64,000 bases of DNA from an uncultured Dysosmobacter sp. (GCA_934563745.1 CAKTHE010000001.1:124001-188000), one strand, 5' to 3'. Shown: positions 40,411-50,495, counted from the first letter of the stretch. The notes: generated from the sequence alone by a model not told the origin. Numbers and translations are program-made.

Positions 40411-41166
40411 ATGTCTGCGATCATTCAGGCAAAGGACCTGAACCTGTGGTACGGCGACCACCAGGCGCTGCACCATATCAATATTGAGATTCCGGCCAAT
40501 CAGATCACGGCCCTGATCGGTCCGTCCGGCTGCGGAAAGTCCACATTTTTGAAGACGCTTAACCGCATGAACGACCTGGTACCCGGCGTAAAGATCACCG
40601 GAGAGGTGGATTATAACGGGCAGAATATCTATGCCCCCGATGTGGATACGACCTGGCTGCGCAAGCAGGTGGGCATGGTGTTTCAAAAGGCCAATCCCTT
40701 CCCTATGAGTATTTACGACAACATTGCCTACGGCCCCCGGACCCATGGCATCCGCTCGAAGCTGAGGCTCGACGAGATCGTGGAAAATTCGCTGCGGGGC
40801 GCGGCCATCTGGGATGAGGTCAAGGACCGTCTGAAAACCAGTGCGCTGGGACTTTCCGGCGGCCAGCAGCAGCGGCTGTGCATTGCCCGGGCTCTGGCGG
40901 TGGAGCCGGATATCCTGCTGATGGACGAGTCCACCAGCGCGCTGGACCCGATCTCAACATCCAAAATCGAAGACCTTGCGGTGGAGCTGAAAAGCCGGTA
41001 TACTGTCATCATGGTGACCCATAACATGCAGCAGGCCACCCGCGTATCGGACAAGACCGCCTTTTTCCTGATGGGGGAACTGATCGAGTTCGGCGACACG
41101 GAGCAGATCTTCTCCAACCCCAAAGAAAAGAAGACCGAGGATTATATCACCGGTCGATTCGGATAA
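40411..41166 (+). CDS. pstB: Phosphate ABC transporter ATPase PstB
   Basis: A 251-residue ATPase with Walker [10 protein letters not shown], signature LSGGQQQR, Walker B ILLMDEST and the switch His in MVTHNMQQA. The N-terminal [14 protein letters not shown] is typical of PstB. It powers uptake through PstCA. GGAGAG lies before the ATG, 11 bases after pstA. Confidence 0.96.
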   Translation: MSAIIQAKDLNLWYGDHQALHHINIEIPANQITALIGPSGCGKSTFLKTLNRMNDLVPGVKITGEVDYNGQNIYAPDVDTTWLRKQVGMVFQKANPFPMSIYDNIAYGPRTHGIRSKLRLDEIVENSLRGAAIWDEVKDRLKTSALGLSGGQQQRLCIARALAVEPDILLMDESTSALDPISTSKIEDLAVELKSRYTVIMVTHNMQQATRVSDKTAFFLMGELIEFGDTEQIFSNPKEKKTEDYITGRFG

Positions 41167-41178
41167 GGAGGCGGCGGT

Positions 41179-41841
41179 ATGCGCAACCGGTTTAATGAGC
41201 AGCTTCAGCAGCTGCATATCGAATTGATCCAGATGGGTGCTTTGTGCGAAGACGCCATTTCCGAGGCGACGGAGGCCCTGATGAATCAGGACGCGGAGCT
41301 GGCGGAAAAGGCCAAGGAAGCGGAACGGGAGATCGACCAGAAAGAGCGGGTGGTGGAGTCCCTGTGCCTGAAGCTGCTGCTGCAGCAGCAGCCGGTGGCC
41401 GGTGACCTGCGGGAGATCTCCGCGGCGCTGAAAATGATTTCCGATCTGGAGCGGATCGGGGATCAGGCCGCGGATATTGCGGAGCTGACCCGGTTCGTGA
41501 CGGTTCCGGCCGGGAACGGAAAGCTGCACATTGCGGACATGGCCCGGGCAACCTGCGCCATGGTGACGGACAGCGTCAATTCGTTTGTGCGCCGGGACTT
41601 GCAGCTGGCGCGTCAGGTCATGGCGGCGGATGATCGGGTGGATGCCCTGTTCAACCAGGTGAAGGGCGAGCTGATCGGGCTGATCGCCGCAGACGCCCAC
41701 AATGGGGAATTGGGTCTGGATCTTTTGATGGTGGCCAAGTATTTTGAGCGGATCGGGGATCACGCCACCAATGTGGCCGAATGGGTGGAGTATTCCATTA
41801 CCGGGCAACATCCCGAAAGCAACGATAAGCAGCGGCCCTGA
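41179..41841 (+). CDS. phoU: PhoU phosphate-signalling protein
   Basis: A 220-residue all-helical protein of two related three-helix halves, each with the metal-binding motif E/D-RIGDxAxxxAE: DLERIGDQAADIAE and FERIGDHATNVAE. PhoU links the Pst transporter to the sensor kinase and represses the Pho response when phosphate is ample. It lies between pstB and the two-component genes. Confidence 0.95.
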   Translation: MRNRFNEQLQQLHIELIQMGALCEDAISEATEALMNQDAELAEKAKEAEREIDQKERVVESLCLKLLLQQQPVAGDLREISAALKMISDLERIGDQAADIAELTRFVTVPAGNGKLHIADMARATCAMVTDSVNSFVRRDLQLARQVMAADDRVDALFNQVKGELIGLIAADAHNGELGLDLLMVAKYFERIGDHATNVAEWVEYSITGQHPESNDKQRP

Positions 41842-41906
41842 CGAGGTTGGGGGCGCCTGCTGTAAGGATTCCGCCGGCGTATGGTCCGGAGGAGAGGAGG
41901 AGCTGC

Positions 41907-42587
41907 ATGATCTATCTTTTGGAAGACGACAACAGCATCCGGGACCTGGTGATCTATACCCTGAGCAGCCAGGGATTGGAGGCGCAGGGCTTTGCCAAGC
42001 CGTCCGAATTTTGGGCGGCGATGGAACAGCGACAGCCGGACCTTTTGCTGCTGGATGTCATGCTGCCGGAGGAAGATGGCCTGACGGTTCTGCGCAAGCT
42101 GCGCACGGCCGCCCGCACGGCGCATCTGCCGGTGATCATGCTGACGGCGAAAAGCACCGAGTATGACAAGGTGCTGGGGCTGGATGGCGGTGCGGATGAC
42201 TACGTGGCCAAGCCCTTTGGTATGATGGAGCTGCTCTCCCGGATCCGGGCGCTGCTGCGCAGAACGGCCGTCCGGACCGAGGAATACCGCCTGGGGGTGC
42301 TGCGGGTCGTGCCGGAGCAGCACATCGTGGAGGTAAACGGGGAAGCGGTCACGCTGACGCAAAAGGAATTTGAGATGCTCAGCCTGATGATCCGCTCGCC
42401 GGGACAGGTGTTCTCCCGGGAAAAGCTGATTGAAAGCGTCTGGGGCTATGCTTTCGCGGGGGAGACCCGAACGGTGGATGTTCACGTGCGGACGCTGCGC
42501 CAGAAGCTGGGGGCGGCCGGCGCATATATTGAGACCGTGCGGGGCTACGGCTATAAGATGACAGATGCAAGGGGCGCGCAGACATGA
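41907..42587 (+). CDS. PhoB/PhoP-type response regulator
   Basis: A 226-residue OmpR-family regulator: receiver domain with acidic pocket (EDD, 6-8), phospho-acceptor Asp50 (LLLLDVML) and Lys102 (AKPFG), then a winged-helix DNA-binding domain ending VRGYGYKM. It should bind the Pho box before pstS. A GGAGGAG site precedes the ATG. It overlaps the kinase gene by four bases. Confidence 0.93.
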   Translation: MIYLLEDDNSIRDLVIYTLSSQGLEAQGFAKPSEFWAAMEQRQPDLLLLDVMLPEEDGLTVLRKLRTAARTAHLPVIMLTAKSTEYDKVLGLDGGADDYVAKPFGMMELLSRIRALLRRTAVRTEEYRLGVLRVVPEQHIVEVNGEAVTLTQKEFEMLSLMIRSPGQVFSREKLIESVWGYAFAGETRTVDVHVRTLRQKLGAAGAYIETVRGYGYKMTDARGAQT

Positions 42588-44254
42588 CAAAACGGATCTT
42601 TCGTTCCATATTGACCGTCACCCTGATCGGCCTTTTGGCCTGTCTGGGGCTGATCGTCGGCGTTCTGCACGGGTATTTTGAGGACCGGCTGGAGACGGAA
42701 CTGGCCGCGCAGACGGTGTACATAGCCCAGGGGCTGGAGCATGAGGGCGTATCGTATTTTCAGGATCTCAAGTCCGACAGCCGGATCACCTGGGTCGCCG
42801 CGGATGGTACCGTTCTGTATGACAACCGGGAAAAAGCAGCGGATATGGAGAATCATGCCGACCGGCAGGAGATCCAGGATGCGCTGCGCATGGGGCACGG
42901 CCAGTCCGCGCGCTATTCCGAGACGCTGGCGCAAAAGACCATTTATTATGCACTGCGCCTTCCGGACGGAACGGTGCTGCGGACGTCGGATACCCAGTAT
43001 TCGGTATGGATGCTGGTGCTGCAGGCTTTGCAGCCTGTGGCCATTGTGGTGCTGGTGGTGCTGATTTTGGCGGCATGCCTTGCTTCACGGGTCTCCAAGC
43101 AGATCGTGGAGCCCATCAACGCCATCAACCTGAGCGATCCGGGCGACGAGGTGGAGTACTACGATGAGATCATTCCACTTTTGGCCAAGATCCGCAGCCA
43201 GAACCGGCAGATCCAGCGTCAGATGGCGCAGCTGCGCCGCCGGCAGGAGGAATTCACCGCCATTACGGAAAACATGAGCGAGGGATTCCTGGTTCTGGAC
43301 TGCAAGACGACGGTGCTTTCCTACAATGCCTCCGCCCTGCGGCTGCTTTATGCGGAGGACTGCCCCATGATCGGGGAGGTCAGCGCCTACCAGCTTAACC
43401 GGGAGGCGGGCTTCCGCCGCTGCGTGGAGCAGGCACTGGCAGGGCGCCGGTGCGAAGAGCTGTTGGAAAAGTATGAGCGCTGCCGGCAGGTGATCGCAAG
43501 TCCTGTTTTTCAGGAGGAGCATTTGACCGGCGCGGTGCTGGTGATCCTGGACATTACGGAAAAGCAGCAGCGGGAAGGTCTGCGCCGGGAGTTTACGGCC
43601 AACGTCTCCCACGAACTGAAGACACCGCTGACCTCGATTTTGGGGACGGCAGAGATTCTGCGCAACGGGCTGGTCCGTCCGGAGGATATTCCGCATTTTG
43701 CCGGAAATATTTATACGGAGACCAGCCGGCTGATCCAGCTGGTCAACGATATTATTCATCTTTCCCGTCTGGATGAGGGCGGACCGGAGTCCGACTGGGA
43801 AACGGTAGAGCTGCATGCGCTCTCCGGCAAGGTGCTGGATCAGTTGCGTCCGGCGGCGGAGAAGAAAAACCTGACGCTTACGCTGGAGGGCGAGGCTGTG
43901 TCCGTGCAGGCAGTGCCGCAGATTGCGGAGGAGATCGTGTATAACCTGTGCGATAACGCAGTGGCGTACAACAAAGAGGGCGGCAGTGTGCGGGTGTTCA
44001 CCGGGCAGACAGACGGAAGGCCGGTGGTCCGCGTGACGGATACCGGCATCGGCATTCCGGCCGAGGCGCGGGAGCGGATCTTTGAGCGCTTTTACCGGGT
44101 GGATAAGAGCCATTCCAACGGCGGAACGGGCTTGGGACTTTCCATCGTCAAGCATGGAGCGGCCTATCTGGGAGCATCCGTGCAGGTGAAAAGTGAAGAA
44201 GGAAAGGGCAGCACATTCACCCTGACCTTCCCGGATCAGAGTGAGCGGACCTGA
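42584..44254 (+). CDS. PhoR-type sensor histidine kinase
   Basis: A 556-residue membrane kinase. Membrane helices at about 8-28 and 145-167 bracket an extracytoplasmic sensor of about 115 residues. A PAS-like domain (about 220-315), HisKA with the phospho-accepting His in NVSHELKTPLTSIL (about 342) and HATPase_c (NLCDNAVAYN, DTGIGIP, GTGLGLSI) follow. It pairs with the upstream regulator and is probably held in check by PhoU/PstB when phosphate is plentiful. Confidence 0.93.
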   Translation: MTKRIFRSILTVTLIGLLACLGLIVGVLHGYFEDRLETELAAQTVYIAQGLEHEGVSYFQDLKSDSRITWVAADGTVLYDNREKAADMENHADRQEIQDALRMGHGQSARYSETLAQKTIYYALRLPDGTVLRTSDTQYSVWMLVLQALQPVAIVVLVVLILAACLASRVSKQIVEPINAINLSDPGDEVEYYDEIIPLLAKIRSQNRQIQRQMAQLRRRQEEFTAITENMSEGFLVLDCKTTVLSYNASALRLLYAEDCPMIGEVSAYQLNREAGFRRCVEQALAGRRCEELLEKYERCRQVIASPVFQEEHLTGAVLVILDITEKQQREGLRREFTANVSHELKTPLTSILGTAEILRNGLVRPEDIPHFAGNIYTETSRLIQLVNDIIHLSRLDEGGPESDWETVELHALSGKVLDQLRPAAEKKNLTLTLEGEAVSVQAVPQIAEEIVYNLCDNAVAYNKEGGSVRVFTGQTDGRPVVRVTDTGIGIPAEARERIFERFYRVDKSHSNGGTGLGLSIVKHGAAYLGASVQVKSEEGKGSTFTLTFPDQSERT

Positions 44255-44262
44255 GAGTCTGA

Positions 44263-44297
44263 GCAGTCGGCGCTTCAAGCGCCGGCTGCTTTTTTTG
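44263..44297 (+). terminator. Intrinsic terminator of the pst-pho operon
   Basis: GCAGTCGGCGCT and AGCGCCGGCTGC (one mismatch) form the stem around TCA, followed by eight T. Confidence 0.88.
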
Positions 44298-44444
44298 CGG
44301 CCTCGGGGAAAAGGGAGGCCGCCTGTATGCGTGCCGGGCGGGGCAAACGCGCAAGGGAGGCTTGCCAAGCGGAAGAAATACCGATATACTAAATGAACTT
44401 GAAACGCACAAACTGTGCCTGAACATTATGAAAAGGATACGATC

Positions 44445-45854
44445 ATGCTGAATTTCAAATCCATTACCCAGAGGGACGGAGCCCGTCTCCGCCAGTACTA
44501 TAAGAACTGCACCTATCAGCTCTGCGAATATTCTGCAGGGACGAAGCTGATGTGGAAGGACACCCTGCACCCGTCCTGGACTGAGAGCTGCGGCTGTCTG
44601 ATCGTGCGCAACGAGATTGACGGACGTGTGGTTTTTGACTATCCGGTGCCCGGCCCGGATGGCGATGAGGACGCCGCTCTGGCGGCCATTGAGGACGATT
44701 GCCTGGAGCGGGGCATTCTGCCAGTGATCTCTGTGGTGCCGGAGTGCAAGGCGGAGAGGCTGCTCAAGCGCTATCCCTACGTGCACGTCAGCAACATCCG
44801 CACCTGGCAGGATTACCTTTATTATTCGGAAGATCTGCAGTACTTCTCCGGCCGGCGCTATTCCGGCCAGCGGAACCATATCAAGAAATTTTTCAAAGCC
44901 CATCCGGATGCCTGCTTCCGGCCCCTGGGGGCGGAGGACGACCTGGCGCTGGAGCGGTTCTGGAAGGATTACGAGGCGGAGTTTGCAAAGACGTCCGACG
45001 CGTCGGCCGTGCGGGAGCTGACCTTTGCCAAGCGGATGTTCAAGCTGCTGGACCGGCCGTGGTTCCTGGGCGGCGGCATGTTTGACGGGGAGAAGCTGGT
45101 GGCGGTTTCCCTGGCGGAGCACTGCGGCGAGACACTGATCATTCACATTGAAAAGGCGCTTTATTCCTACGAGGGCGTTTATCCGGCGCTGGTGCAGGCG
45201 TTTGCCCAGCACTACGGACAGGAGCACGGGATCAAATGGATCAACCGGGAGGATGACGCGGCGAACCGTGGCCTGCGGACTTCGAAGCTGCAGTACGGTC
45301 CGGCGTTTCTGGCACCGAAATACTGCTTTGAACCCCACAACGAGCTGCTGTCCCATGTGCGGGAGATCCCGGTTTTGCAGACGGAGCGACTGACCCTGTC
45401 AGAGCTGACCGAGGCGGACCTTCCCGCTTACAACGCCCTGGTGCTGGACCGAGACCGCAACCGCTGGTGGGGCTATGACGATGTGGCGGGCCTGGGCGGC
45501 CCGGTGCAGGAGGACAGCTTCCTGCAGGTGGCCCGGCGGGATTTTGCGGCCCGCACGGCGGTGAACTTTGCCGTGCGTCTGAACGGGCAGTGCATCGGCG
45601 AGGCGGTGCTCTACCGCTTCAACTGCCGGGGCGATGCAGAGCTGGGCTGCCGGATCGATCAGGCACACAGCGGCTGCGGCTATGGAACGGAGGCATTCGC
45701 CGCCGTGGCGGAATGGGGCCTTTATAAGGTCCATCTGAGTCGGGTGGTGGCGAAGTGCTTCCGGGAAAACCAGGCTTCACGCAAGATGCTTGCATCCTGC
45801 ATGCGCCCCTGCGGGGAAGATGAAATGTATTATTATTTTGAGAAAAAAGTTTAA
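44445..45854 (+). CDS. DUF2156 domain fused to GNAT acetyltransferase
   Basis: A 469-residue fusion. Residues 1-305 are a DUF2156 domain, a GNAT-like fold related to the catalytic part of lysyl-phosphatidylglycerol synthases (RYSGQRNHIKKFFKAHPD, EGVYPALVQAFAQHYG, INREDDAANRGLR). Residues about 320-469 are a RimJ-type GNAT domain (TERLTLSELTEADL, acetyl-CoA loop region GCGYGTEAF). It might modify an aminoacyl lipid or a peptide; no substrate is evident. I use ATG 44445 with AAAGGA upstream; an in-frame GTG lies at 44415. Confidence 0.8.
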   Translation: MLNFKSITQRDGARLRQYYKNCTYQLCEYSAGTKLMWKDTLHPSWTESCGCLIVRNEIDGRVVFDYPVPGPDGDEDAALAAIEDDCLERGILPVISVVPECKAERLLKRYPYVHVSNIRTWQDYLYYSEDLQYFSGRRYSGQRNHIKKFFKAHPDACFRPLGAEDDLALERFWKDYEAEFAKTSDASAVRELTFAKRMFKLLDRPWFLGGGMFDGEKLVAVSLAEHCGETLIIHIEKALYSYEGVYPALVQAFAQHYGQEHGIKWINREDDAANRGLRTSKLQYGPAFLAPKYCFEPHNELLSHVREIPVLQTERLTLSELTEADLPAYNALVLDRDRNRWWGYDDVAGLGGPVQEDSFLQVARRDFAARTAVNFAVRLNGQCIGEAVLYRFNCRGDAELGCRIDQAHSGCGYGTEAFAAVAEWGLYKVHLSRVVAKCFRENQASRKMLASCMRPCGEDEMYYYFEKKV

Positions 45855-45864
45855 TATAACATGC

Positions 45865-45897
45865 AAAAGCGGGACGGCTTTCAGCCGTCCCGCTTTT
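45865..45897 (+). terminator. Intrinsic terminator
   Basis: AAAAGCGGGACGGCT with its perfect complement around TTC, ending in TTTT. It separates the fusion gene from the germination gene and works in both directions. Confidence 0.85.
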
Positions 45898-45953
45898 GTG
45901 CGTATAAGGCGGAGGAAACAGGGAACCCTGATCAGAAAAGCGGGAGGTGCATA

Positions 45954-47372
45954 ATGGAAAGGCTTTCTTGCGAATATGAAGCGGCGGTCCGCCGCATGGA
46001 TGCGCTTTTGGGCGTGGGGCGCTGCTGCGATCTGATTGCACGAAATCTGTGGATCGGCGGCCGCCGGGCCCGGGCCTGGGTCATCGACGGCTATGGAAAA
46101 GATGAAATTCTGGAGCGTATGTGCGCGTTCTGGCTGCGTCTTCCGCCGGAGGAGCTGGACGGGATAACGCAGATGCAGGCGTTTATCGACCGGCACGTAA
46201 GCTTTCTGGAGTCCGATGTTTCCGAGGATGTGGAGGAGATTACCACGTCCGTCTTTTTGGGCAAGACGCTTCTTTTGATGGAGGGCCTTCGGGGCGGAGC
46301 GCTGATCGACGCCAAAAGCTATCCGACCCGAGGCGTGGAGGAGCCTGCGGACGGGAAGGTGCTGCGGGGTTCCCACGACGGCTTTGTGGAGGCAGTGGTT
46401 CCCAACATGGCGCTGCTGCGCCGACGGATCCGGGACCCGCACCTGATGCTGGAAGGGATCAAGGCCGGGGCAAATTCCCGGACGGACCTGGTGCTGTGCT
46501 ATCTGGAGGGCCGCACGGATCCAAAGATGGTGGAACAGCTGCGGGAAAAGCTGCGTGCCATTTCCGTCCGCTCGCTTTCCATGGGGCAGGAGAGCGTAGC
46601 GGAAGCGATCCGTCCCCGGCAATGGTATAACCCGTTTCCCAAAACCCGCTATACGGAACGGCCGGACACGGCGGCCGCCTGTGTGCTGGAGGGAGGCATC
46701 GTGCTGCTGGTGGACAATTCCCCCTCGGCTATGATCTTTCCCACTTCGATCTTCGATTTTGCCCAGGAGACCAACGAATATTACTTTCCGCCGCTGGTGG
46801 GCAGCTATCTGCGCCTTTTGCGGATGGTGGTGTTTATCCTGTCCCTGTTCATTACGCCGGTATGGTATCTGCTGGTCAGCGTGCCGGGCCGATTGCCGGA
46901 TTGGCTTTATTTCCTGGCCCAGCCGGAGCCCTGCGCGCTGTCACTGTTTGCCCAGCTTTTGGTGGTGGAGTTTATGATCGACGTGCTGAAGCTGGCGTCG
47001 CTGAACACGCCGGACGCCCTGTCCAACTCCTTTTCCATGCTGGGCGCGCTGATTTTGGGCGATTTTGCGGTGCAGGCCGGCTGGCTCTCGCCGGAGGTCC
47101 TGGTCTATATGGCGTTTGTGTCCGTGGCCGGATTTGCCCAGCCCAGCTATGAGCTGGGATACGCGTTCAAGCTGCTGCGGCTTGCCATGCTGCTGCTGTC
47201 GGCGGCACTGGATCTGTGGGGATTTGCGCTGGGCGTGGCCGGAATGCTGGTGTTGCTGGTAACGACAAAGCCCATTGTGGGGCCGGGGTATCTTTACCCG
47301 CTGATCCCCTTTAACCGGACGGCGCTGCGCCGGCTGCTGCTGCGGGAACCCATCAACTGGGAAAATACCTGA
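45954..47372 (+). CDS. GerA-family spore germination protein (SpoVAF-like)
   Basis: A 472-residue GerA-A-type protein: a soluble N-terminal region (1-280) with the ERPDTAAACVLEGGIVLLVDNSPSA block, then about five membrane helices from residue 285 on, and the conserved PGRLPDW and TKPIVGPGYLYPLIPFN segments. The start (DALLGVGRCCDLIARNLWIGG) looks more like SpoVAF than a nutrient-receptor GerAA, and no gerB/gerC partner is adjacent. It shows that the host forms endospores. GGGAGG precedes ATG 45954. Confidence 0.85.
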   Translation: MERLSCEYEAAVRRMDALLGVGRCCDLIARNLWIGGRRARAWVIDGYGKDEILERMCAFWLRLPPEELDGITQMQAFIDRHVSFLESDVSEDVEEITTSVFLGKTLLLMEGLRGGALIDAKSYPTRGVEEPADGKVLRGSHDGFVEAVVPNMALLRRRIRDPHLMLEGIKAGANSRTDLVLCYLEGRTDPKMVEQLREKLRAISVRSLSMGQESVAEAIRPRQWYNPFPKTRYTERPDTAAACVLEGGIVLLVDNSPSAMIFPTSIFDFAQETNEYYFPPLVGSYLRLLRMVVFILSLFITPVWYLLVSVPGRLPDWLYFLAQPEPCALSLFAQLLVVEFMIDVLKLASLNTPDALSNSFSMLGALILGDFAVQAGWLSPEVLVYMAFVSVAGFAQPSYELGYAFKLLRLAMLLLSAALDLWGFALGVAGMLVLLVTTKPIVGPGYLYPLIPFNRTALRRLLLREPINWENT

Positions 47373-47434
47373 TCCGGGGCTCCGATCGGACACCGCGGCG
47401 GACGCGGCTGCGGAGGTGCTGACAGAATACGCAC

Positions 47435-47475
47435 AAAGGAAGCGGGGGAAGGCATTGCCTTCCCCCGCTTCCTTT
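47435..47475. terminator. Bidirectional terminator between convergent genes
   Basis: A perfect 19-bp inverted repeat (AAAGGAAGCGGGGGAAGGC and complement around ATT) lies between the convergent germination and pucR genes. Confidence 0.88.
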
Positions 47476-47531
47476 GAGGAAATTACGCTCCGGCTGGCTT
47501 TTACCGGAGGGGCTGACAGAAAAAATCAGGC

Positions 47532-49151
47532 TTAAAACAGGGCCGAAGTGGGCGGTGCGCCCCGGCGGCGCATATAGATGTCATCCCAGTGCAGGACCTT
47601 TTGCATGTACTCCACAATGGCGCAGGAGAGCAGCAGCCGCTGCCGGATAGCGCTGGAGTCCAGCTGCTCATCGATGATGGATTCGATTTTCTCAATCCGC
47701 TTTTGCAGGGTATTGCGGTGCAAAAACAGCTCCCGGGAGGTTTGGGACAGGTTGCGCTCGTTTTTCAAATACGCATACAGGGTTTCAAAGAGGTTGGTCC
47801 CGTGCTTGCGGTCGTAGGTCACCAGGGTAATGATGCCCGGATGGCACAGGTAGACCGGATCGCCGCCGTCGTTGGGCATCTGGCGGAACTGCTCCAGGCA
47901 GATGTCCACGATCTGATACACGCTGTAATCCTCGAAGCGGAAGATCCGCTCCTCCGGGTCCTCACAGAAGGCACGGGCGTATTTGATGACCCGCTTGGTC
48001 TGGTGATACAGGGGCCCCAGCGAGCTGAGCCACTTGGTAAAGTTTCCGATGCAGGCGTAGGCATCGTAATAGCGCAGCAGGGCGGAAAGTGCCTCCCGGT
48101 CATAGGTCAGCGGCGTGTAGTGATACGGCTTCCAGGCCAAAATCACGATGTGTCCGTCGTAATTGGCCACCAGGGCCAGGGGGAAGATCCGTTCCAGCGC
48201 CTGCATCAAGCCGCCCAAAGTGGCCGGATCCGCGTCGGCGCTGGGCTCGACCACCACAACGTGGTAAAATTTCTGCATGTGAATGGGCAGCAGCTTCAGC
48301 CGGCCGACCATCTGCTCCGATTCGGTCAGCCGGCCTTCGATCAGGTCGGCGACCAGAGAACTCAGCGCACCGGTGGTTTCGTATTTATCCGCATTGTAGC
48401 GGGTCACAAACTGCTCGGTCCAGCCCTGGAACAGACCGGCCAATTCCCGGGTGGCCGGGTTGCACAGCGCGGCGGGAAGGGCGATCAGATGATAGGCGGA
48501 GAGCTGAGCTTTATACTTGATCTGACGGGCGCACATCAGCCAGGACCCGTCGCAGCCCTCCGGCACCAGCCAGTTGTCCGACGAGGTCTCCGTGCGCAGC
48601 CATTCCAGCAGGTGGAAGTCCTCATAGGGCAGGTAGGTTTTTTCCACAAGCTCCTGCAGAACCGGAATGGGAGGGACCAGCCGCCCGCTGCAGCCCAGAA
48701 GCTTGAAGCCCGGATCCAGCAGGCAGCTGAAGCCGCCCAGACGCCGGGCGCCGCAGTCCAGAAGGGCGGGCAGATCCGGCTTTATGTATAGATGCGTATA
48801 CATGTGCCGCGCCCAGCGGTCATTTTCCGCAAAGCACTTATATAAAAGGTTGCACAGGCTGGAAAGGGAGAGGGACGTGGTCACCAGATTCAGATCATCC
48901 CGCTGCTGATAAGCGGCCAGTGCCGGGCTGGAACCGGCCAGCACAAAGGTGAAGCCGACCTTATCCGCAGACAGGGCGTCTGCCGCGCGGACGAAGCTGT
49001 CCGGCGTGCCGATATAAAGGGAAAACTTCTGATCCACCGGCTCTTCGCCCAGGATGTAGAGCTGGGAAAAATCCCGGCCCGGAGGAAGGGGGAGACGCTG
49101 ATGGAGGATATAGGGCTGCAGGGCCTGCAGAGTCTGGTTCAAGCTCGGCAT
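47532..49151 (-). CDS. PucR/CdaR-type transcriptional regulator
   Basis: A 539-residue regulator ending in the PucR-type helix-turn-helix (FETLYAYLKNERNLSQTSRE, then LFLHRNTLQKRIEKIESI). The long N-terminal part lacks a clear catalytic domain and probably senses a metabolite. It is the second gene of a leftward pair with the capA-like gene, whose promoter region is shared with the CoA-transferase operon and carries palindromes. It is thus the prime candidate to control that operon. Confidence 0.88.
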   Translation of the reverse strand: MPSLNQTLQALQPYILHQRLPLPPGRDFSQLYILGEEPVDQKFSLYIGTPDSFVRAADALSADKVGFTFVLAGSSPALAAYQQRDDLNLVTTSLSLSSLCNLLYKCFAENDRWARHMYTHLYIKPDLPALLDCGARRLGGFSCLLDPGFKLLGCSGRLVPPIPVLQELVEKTYLPYEDFHLLEWLRTETSSDNWLVPEGCDGSWLMCARQIKYKAQLSAYHLIALPAALCNPATRELAGLFQGWTEQFVTRYNADKYETTGALSSLVADLIEGRLTESEQMVGRLKLLPIHMQKFYHVVVVEPSADADPATLGGLMQALERIFPLALVANYDGHIVILAWKPYHYTPLTYDREALSALLRYYDAYACIGNFTKWLSSLGPLYHQTKRVIKYARAFCEDPEERIFRFEDYSVYQIVDICLEQFRQMPNDGGDPVYLCHPGIITLVTYDRKHGTNLFETLYAYLKNERNLSQTSRELFLHRNTLQKRIEKIESIIDEQLDSSAIRQRLLLSCAIVEYMQKVLHWDDIYMRRRGAPPTSALF

Positions 49152-49205
49152 TTCAGGTAACCGCCTTTCTGATTGATTCGGCCGTTTTTCGGCAGCCGGG
49201 AGCGC

Positions 49206-50345
49206 TTAGGATGCCGTGACCCGTACCCAGCCGTCTTCCTGCCATTCCATACGGCAGGGAAGCTTTTCCGCCTGCTGGATGCGTGCGATGTAGTCGATCA
49301 CCGGCTTGGCGTCGGCGTACGTGGTCAGAGGGACCGGCGCGCCGCTGTGATCAATGTAGCAGGGAACGTAGCCGAAGGACGTGATGCCCTCCCGGCTCAG
49401 GGTCAGGCGGGCCAGCATGGTGTTGCGGCTATCCGGATTGAAGGGATAATAGGGCATGGTTTCGTCCGGCGTGAAGCCGAAGAGCTTTTTCCGGCTGGCC
49501 ATCCAGGCCAGACGCTCCGGAGAATCGTTGCCGCCGCTGGGAGTCAGAGCGTGGGTCACGCAGACGAAGTTCCCCAGATTGTGATAAATGGGACGCCCCT
49601 GATAGATTTCAATGCCGCGCAGAATGTGGGCGTGATGACCGATCACCGCATCGGCACCGGCGTCGATGGCGGCGTGCGCCAGCGGCCGCTCGTACATTTC
49701 CAGCACGGAGTCCAGGTGGACCATGCCCTTGTGCAGGGCCACCAGCAAAATGTCACAGCTGGGGCGCAGCGCCTGAATGTCTGCCTGCATCTGCTCCACG
49801 GAGTCCGGCTCCGGGAAAGTGTAGATTTTAGCGGGCAGCCCCGGAGTTGCCCGGGGTGAGGGCTCGTGGTGCGTCAGGATCTGAACATAGGAGACGCCGG
49901 CCTTGCCCGAGGTAGCCCAGCCCTCCCGGGGGCCGACGGCATTATAGGCCAGCACGCCCACCGTAATGCCGGCCTTGGAGACGACCGCCGGGGACTTTGC
50001 CTCCGCCAGATTCCGGCCGCTGCCGGTCACGGCGATGCCGCGGGCGCGCAAAAGCTCCACCGTGTCCACAATGCCGGGGACGCCGCAGTCGTGGGCGTGA
50101 TTGCCGGCGGTGGTGCACAGGTTGAAGCCGCAGGGGACCAGGGCGTCCAGATGCTCCGGTCGGGCCGGCGGGGCGGGGATGTCCGTGCTGTTTGCTTCCG
50201 GCCGGTCCGTGTGAGGGACCTCAATCTGCCCCAGCACAAAGTCCGCCTGGGCAAGCAGCCCGCGGCTGGGGTCAAAAAACGAGTGGGGGTTGGGCTCGTC
50301 TATAATAATGTCGCCCGTGGCGTACAAAAGGGCCCGCTGATCCAT
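49206..50345 (-). CDS. CapA-like metallophosphoesterase-fold protein
   Basis: A 379-residue protein of the CapA/PgsA family with metal-binding motifs GDIIIDEPN, AGNHAHDCG, LLVALHKG, GHHAHILRG and NLGNFV. Members act in poly-gamma-glutamate synthesis, but this one has no signal peptide or membrane helix and no capB/capC neighbour. Its location with pucR opposite an acid-utilisation operon suggests a metabolic hydrolase role instead. AAAGGAGAC lies before the ATG. Confidence 0.83.
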   Translation of the reverse strand: MDQRALLYATGDIIIDEPNPHSFFDPSRGLLAQADFVLGQIEVPHTDRPEANSTDIPAPPARPEHLDALVPCGFNLCTTAGNHAHDCGVPGIVDTVELLRARGIAVTGSGRNLAEAKSPAVVSKAGITVGVLAYNAVGPREGWATSGKAGVSYVQILTHHEPSPRATPGLPAKIYTFPEPDSVEQMQADIQALRPSCDILLVALHKGMVHLDSVLEMYERPLAHAAIDAGADAVIGHHAHILRGIEIYQGRPIYHNLGNFVCVTHALTPSGGNDSPERLAWMASRKKLFGFTPDETMPYYPFNPDSRNTMLARLTLSREGITSFGYVPCYIDHSGAPVPLTTYADAKPVIDYIARIQQAEKLPCRMEWQEDGWVRVTAS

Positions 50346-50495
50346 CGCAATGTCTCCTTTATTTTAGATGTGTGCAGATTGCTGATGCGGCTGCGAAAGA
50401 GGGGAGAAAAACTCCGGCCGAAAGGGGGACAGAACCGAATGATTGTTGTTTTTATTTTAACATGGTTTTGCGAAAAATGATCCGGAACAGGAAAA

